This document shows, in pieces, positions 5,836-8,251 of a stretch of DNA of 8,251 nucleotides. The stretch's first letter is position 1. Each line of letters opens with the position of its first letter. A program made the translations under genes and the position numbers. This stretch comes from Microcaldota archaeon. Its GTDB lineage: Archaea; Micrarchaeota; Micrarchaeia; Burarchaeales; Burarchaeaceae. The notes beneath the pieces are model-generated. The model saw only the letters and a program-made list of their open reading frames with translations, searched no databases and was not told the origin of the DNA. Location of the stretch: the NCBI GenBank assembly GCA_003660965.1, contig QMVF01000028.1, positions 1 to 8,251 on the forward strand, read 5' to 3'.

Positions 5836-6066
5836 ATGGGAGCGGCAAGTGGAGAGCCGGGGAAGGCGGGCATATGCAAGTACTGTTCGCTTTCTCTGAA
5901 AAATATAAAGAAGAATTTGGTTTTCGAGAGAAAGGTAAGCTATGCTGGCCGATCGCTCATCATAATCATACCTGAGGACATGGCAAAGCACATGAGTATA
6001 GAGAAGGGAACAATAGTGAGGCTGATTCCGGTAGATAAGAAGGAGTTCCTAGTTGAATTATGTTGA
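5836..6066 (+). CDS. AbrB/SpoVT-like DNA-binding protein with N-terminal CxxC
   Basis: A 76-residue protein. Residues about 29-75 (VFERKVSYAGRSLIIIIPEDMAKHMSIEKGTIVRL... onward) fit the swapped-hairpin AbrB/MazE fold: a beta strand, the G-R-S-L-x-I-x-I-P turn, a helix beginning with Glu/Asp, and the final I-x-x-G-x-x-V strand. Such proteins bind palindromic DNA as dimers and often repress their own promoter. Before the fold lies a Gly-rich stretch with a C-K-Y-C motif (Cys14, Cys17), and the last residue is Cys76, so metal or cluster binding is possible. It is the first gene of a likely operon: the iscS start follows 9 bp after its stop, with a GAGGTA ribosome-binding site overlapping the stop codon. 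The position suggests a regulator of Fe-S assembly, which is inference. A MazE-type antitoxin role is less likely because no toxin gene follows. Confidence 0.78.
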   Translation: MGAASGEPGKAGICKYCSLSLKNIKKNLVFERKVSYAGRSLIIIIPEDMAKHMSIEKGTIVRLIPVDKKEFLVELC

Positions 6067-6075
6067 GGTATTTGC

Positions 6076-7269
6076 GTGAAAGTCTATATGGATAATAGTG
6101 CTACAACCAGAATGCTGAGCGAGGTAGTGGAAGCGATGCAGCCTCATTTTACTGAAAAGTATGGTAATCCGTCTTCCCTGCACTATATGGGAATTGAGGC
6201 TGAAAGAGCGGTGGATGAGAGCAGGGCAAAGCTGGCTGAATGCATAAATGCAGAGCCTTATGAAATCATATTTACAGGAAGCGCTACTGAAGCCAACAAT
6301 CTTGCAATCGTGGGTGCATGCCACGCAGGCAGAAAGAAGATAATCACTTCTGAAATCGAGCATTCTTCAGTAGGCAAAGTGATAAGGAATATGGAAAGGC
6401 GCGGGTTTGAGACTGTTTTCATAGGGGTTGATGAAGAGGGTTTTGTGGATTTGAAGGAGCTTGAGAAGAAAGTTGATGGAAATACTGCTTTGGTTAGCAT
6501 AATTCATGCAAATCATGAGATAGGTACGATTCAGAATTTGGAAGCAATTGGAAAAATGTGCAAGGAGAAGGAGGTGCTATTCCATAGCGATGCATCTCAG
6601 AGCTTTACAAAGGTTCCAATTGATGTAAAGAAATTCGGGGTTGATTTGCTTACTCTTAATTCCCACAAAATTCACGGGCCTAAAGGGGTGGGTGCGCTTT
6701 ATGTTAGAAAAGAAGTTAAGCTTGAAAAACAGGTGCATGGCGGGATGCAGGAGAGAAATTGGAGGGCAGGTACGGAAAATGTGGCGGGAATGGTTGGTTT
6801 TGCAAAGGCAGCTGAAATCGGAGTGCGGGAGATGAAGAGGAATGTGGCGAAGATGCAGAAGCTTAGGAATGCGTTGGTAGAGGGATTGTTGAGAATAGAA
6901 AACGCCCAGCTGAATGGGCCTGAATCAGATGACAAAAGGCTGTGCAATATTGCAAACATAACCTTCAACTATGTGGAGGGCGAGGCACTGCTCATGCGGT
7001 TAAGCGAGCAGGGTATTTGCGTATCAACCGGCTCTGCCTGTTCTTCAAAATCTCTGCAGCCCAGCCATGTTTTGAAGGCGCTTGGACTTAAGCATGAGCA
7101 GGCCCATGGCTCACTGCGCTTCTCGCTTTCAAAATTCAACAGCTCCGAAGAAGTAAACTATGTTATCAAGATGGTTGAGAAAGAAGTTGCTGAGCTTAGA
7201 AAGCTGAGCGCTTACGCTCCGGGAAAGAAGGCAGGTTATTATGAGGAGAGGGAGCAGGCATTTGAATAG
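6076..7269 (+). CDS. iscS: Cysteine desulfurase, IscS/NifS family
   Basis: A PLP enzyme that removes sulfur from cysteine as an enzyme-bound persulfide and passes it to the scaffold protein encoded next. The 397-residue sequence is complete. MDNSATT (5-11) is the usual N-terminus. FTGSATEANN (66-75) is the PLP-phosphate loop, where most relatives read TSGATEAN. EHSS with His96, IIHANHEIGTIQ (142-153), SDASQS with Asp172 and Gln175, and SHKIHGPKG follow, the last carrying the Schiff-base Lys198. RAGTENVAG (230-238) matches R-x-GTEN. STGSACSS (317-324) carries the sulfur-accepting Cys322 on the flexible loop of group I desulfurases. The GTG start at 6076 is preceded by GAGGTA. The iscU-like gene follows after 10 bp, so desulfurase and scaffold are made together. 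The C-terminus carries about 20 variable polar residues after the conserved core. Confidence 0.96.
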   Translation: MKVYMDNSATTRMLSEVVEAMQPHFTEKYGNPSSLHYMGIEAERAVDESRAKLAECINAEPYEIIFTGSATEANNLAIVGACHAGRKKIITSEIEHSSVGKVIRNMERRGFETVFIGVDEEGFVDLKELEKKVDGNTALVSIIHANHEIGTIQNLEAIGKMCKEKEVLFHSDASQSFTKVPIDVKKFGVDLLTLNSHKIHGPKGVGALYVRKEVKLEKQVHGGMQERNWRAGTENVAGMVGFAKAAEIGVREMKRNVAKMQKLRNALVEGLLRIENAQLNGPESDDKRLCNIANITFNYVEGEALLMRLSEQGICVSTGSACSSKSLQPSHVLKALGLKHEQAHGSLRFSLSKFNSSEEVNYVIKMVEKEVAELRKLSAYAPGKKAGYYEEREQAFE

Positions 7270-7279
7270 CGATGATGTG

Positions 7280-7921
7280 ATGGCACTTAAATATACAAAA
7301 AAGGTAATGGATCATTTTCTGCATCCGCGCAACATGGGCGAGTTGAAGGATGCGGATGTGGAGGCCACTGATGGGAGCCCTGCTTGCGGGGATATGATGA
7401 CCATAGGTTTGAAAATAGATCCAAAAACGCATAAAATACTCGATGTCAAGTTCAAATCCTATGGGTGCGCTTCGAACATAGCAACAGCATCTGTAATTAC
7501 TGAGATGGTTAAGGGAAGGACTCTGGAGGAGGCCAAGAAAATAAAGTGGAATGCTGCTGCGGAAGAGTTGGATGGCCTGCCTCCCGTAAAGATGCACTGC
7601 TCAGTGTTGGCCGCCAAGACGCTTATGGATGCGATAAGGAAATATGAAAAGATGCATGGATTGCTTGAAGGGGGGGAGGAAGAGCTGAGCGCCGAGAACA
7701 TAAGGCTCGAACTTCGGAATATAATAAACCCAGAGATGGGAATCGATATAGTCAGGTTGAAAATGGTGAAGGGAATAAGCGTGAAGAAAGGAGTTGTGAA
7801 AATTAGAATTTCGATGGGAAATACGGACAGGGTTTATGAAGATTCGATAAGGGAGGAAATTGAGGAGCATGTAAAGGCTATGAGAGGGGTAAAGCGGGTT
7901 GAAGTAGGCTTTTCTACTTAG
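7280..7921 (+). CDS. iscU: IscU-type Fe-S scaffold fused to a MIP18/DUF59-like domain
   Basis: A 213-residue, apparently two-domain protein. Residues 1-128 are a canonical IscU, beginning MALKYTKKVMDHFLHPRNMG, on which 2Fe-2S clusters are built with sulfur from the upstream IscS. All three cluster cysteines are present: PACGD (Cys36, with Asp38), GCASNIA (Cys63) and MHCS (Cys107, His106). LPPVK (100-104), the chaperone-contact motif of bacterial IscU, is intact. After a Glu-rich linker, residues about 138-213 (INPEMGIDIVRLKMV, then GVVKIRISM and GVKRVEVGF) follow the MIP18/SufT (DUF59) pattern, but the usual TPGCP cysteine is replaced by GNTDRVY. It lacks the CxxC of an Nfu domain. ATG 7280 is chosen because it matches the IscU N-terminus and lies after the iscS stop; an earlier in-frame ATG at 7241 would overlap iscS. 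The ribosome-binding site is weak. Confidence 0.9.
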   Translation: MALKYTKKVMDHFLHPRNMGELKDADVEATDGSPACGDMMTIGLKIDPKTHKILDVKFKSYGCASNIATASVITEMVKGRTLEEAKKIKWNAAAEELDGLPPVKMHCSVLAAKTLMDAIRKYEKMHGLLEGGEEELSAENIRLELRNIINPEMGIDIVRLKMVKGISVKKGVVKIRISMGNTDRVYEDSIREEIEEHVKAMRGVKRVEVGFST

Positions 7922-8251
7922 AGCGCTTTTTCCTTTTGGAGCGAATATGCTTGCAGATTATGCACTCATACTCATCATGTATTTTCAGGCACTCTTCGCA
8001 GATTTTCATTGCCAGGGCTTCGGAAGAAAGCTTTGAAGTGGTAATTGCATCGGCTAGTCTTTTAGCTGCCTTTGAGATTTTGGCCTGGGTTGCGAAAATT
8101 TCCTTTCTCTTGCAAACCCCTTTTGATAAATACTTGCTTACAGCAGCCTGAGTCAAGCCAAGTTTTTTTGCTATCTCTACCTGATTCATATCATGAGCTT
8201 CGTACAGCTCCTTTGCTATATTCGCCTTGAGAGCAGGCAAGAAGCGTTTTA
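7914..8251 (-). CDS. HTH transcriptional regulator, COG2522-like, with zinc-ribbon tail; 5' partial
   Basis: A predicted DNA-binding regulator resembling a widespread archaeal HTH family. The frame is open to the window edge (KRF before the TTG at 8240), and LPALKANIAKEL matches the region that in this family lies about a dozen residues or more after the true start. The real start is therefore outside the window and TTG 8240 is not it. Counting from that TTG, the HTH is NQVEIAKKLGLTQAAVSKYLSKG (19-41), with recognition helix LTQAAVSKYL. A helical segment follows (about 50-80), then C-E-E-C...C-I-I-C (Cys81, 84, 93, 96), a likely zinc ribbon, and a Lys/Arg-rich end. It converges on the IscU gene with an 8-bp stop overlap. 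Target genes are unknown; the family typically regulates metabolic genes and is not known as an Fe-S regulator. Confidence 0.82.
   Translation of the reverse strand, partial: KRFLPALKANIAKELYEAHDMNQVEIAKKLGLTQAAVSKYLSKGVCKRKEIFATQAKISKAAKRLADAITTSKLSSEALAMKICEECLKIHDEYECIICKHIRSKRKKRSK
7927..7937 (+). terminator. Possible oligo-T terminator of the Fe-S operon
   Basis: Just after the iscU stop the plus strand reads TTTTTCCTTTT, a T-rich tract of the kind that ends archaeal transcripts. It lies inside the convergent regulator's coding end, where the opposite strand encodes its Lys/Arg-rich tail, so coding composition alone could explain it. Confidence 0.35.

Noticed and set aside
5836..6066. 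AbrB-like gene as an antitoxin of a toxin-antitoxin pair
   Set aside because: The next gene is a complete cysteine desulfurase and the preceding one is a CxxC protein. No PIN or MazF-type toxin is adjacent.
7196..7597. 133-codon open frame opposite the iscS end and iscU
   Set aside because: It is a shadow of two well-supported genes, with no domain and no ribosome-binding site noticed.
7688..7921. C-terminal part of the IscU protein as an Nfu (NifU C-terminal) domain
   Set aside because: No CxxC motif is present, and the INPEMGIDIV...MV pattern fits DUF59/MIP18 instead.
1..8251. tRNA, rRNA, CRISPR array or insertion sequence
   Set aside because: No cloverleaf-like conserved segments, regularly spaced repeats, transposase frame or terminal inverted repeats were seen on reading both strands. 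Small non-coding RNAs cannot be excluded by eye.

Overview
The window reads as archaeal chromosome. Promoters have a BRE/TATA layout (for example GAAAAG-TTTTAAAG ahead of the gene at 5536), ribosome-binding sites resemble GGAGGTGA, arginine is mostly AGG/AGA, and the proteins belong to families typical of archaea (DUF2178 membrane protein with an XRE partner, TreT, and a COG2522-like HTH regulator). The lineage cannot be fixed from the sequence. The compact, overlapping layout would suit a small-genome archaeon (DPANN/Micrarchaeota-like), but that is a guess. No rRNA, tRNA, mobile element or CRISPR array was found, and no gene-free stretch exceeds about 135 bp.

Left part (1-1742): a 5'-truncated nickel/cobalt ECF transporter subunit (CbiM/NikM fused to a PDGLE/NikN-type tail) runs rightward and converges, with a 51-bp 3' overlap, on a leftward two-gene unit. 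That unit encodes an XRE repressor-like protein and a four-helix DUF2178 membrane protein, behind a promoter carrying nested direct and inverted repeats. A leftward 62-residue cysteine-rich, acidic lipoprotein-like peptide follows.

Middle (1767-5460): a trehalose block. A leftward TreT-type trehalose synthase and a rightward otsA-otsB pair diverge from a 77-bp shared promoter region, so two independent trehalose routes sit together. TreT carries an apparent internal 20-residue duplication beside its active-site region and a C-terminal extension.

Right part (5461-8251): an unrecognised 84-residue CxxC protein with its own promoter comes first. Then comes an apparent iron-sulfur operon: an AbrB-like protein with an N-terminal CxxC, a cysteine desulfurase (IscS/NifS), and an IscU scaffold fused to a C-terminal MIP18/DUF59-like domain that lacks the family's usual cysteine. 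The operon promoter holds a perfect 19-bp palindrome at the predicted transcription start. This suggests a self-regulated Fe-S assembly operon with an AbrB-type regulator, which is the most interesting hypothesis here. A convergent COG2522-like HTH regulator with a zinc-ribbon tail, cut by the window edge, closes the region.
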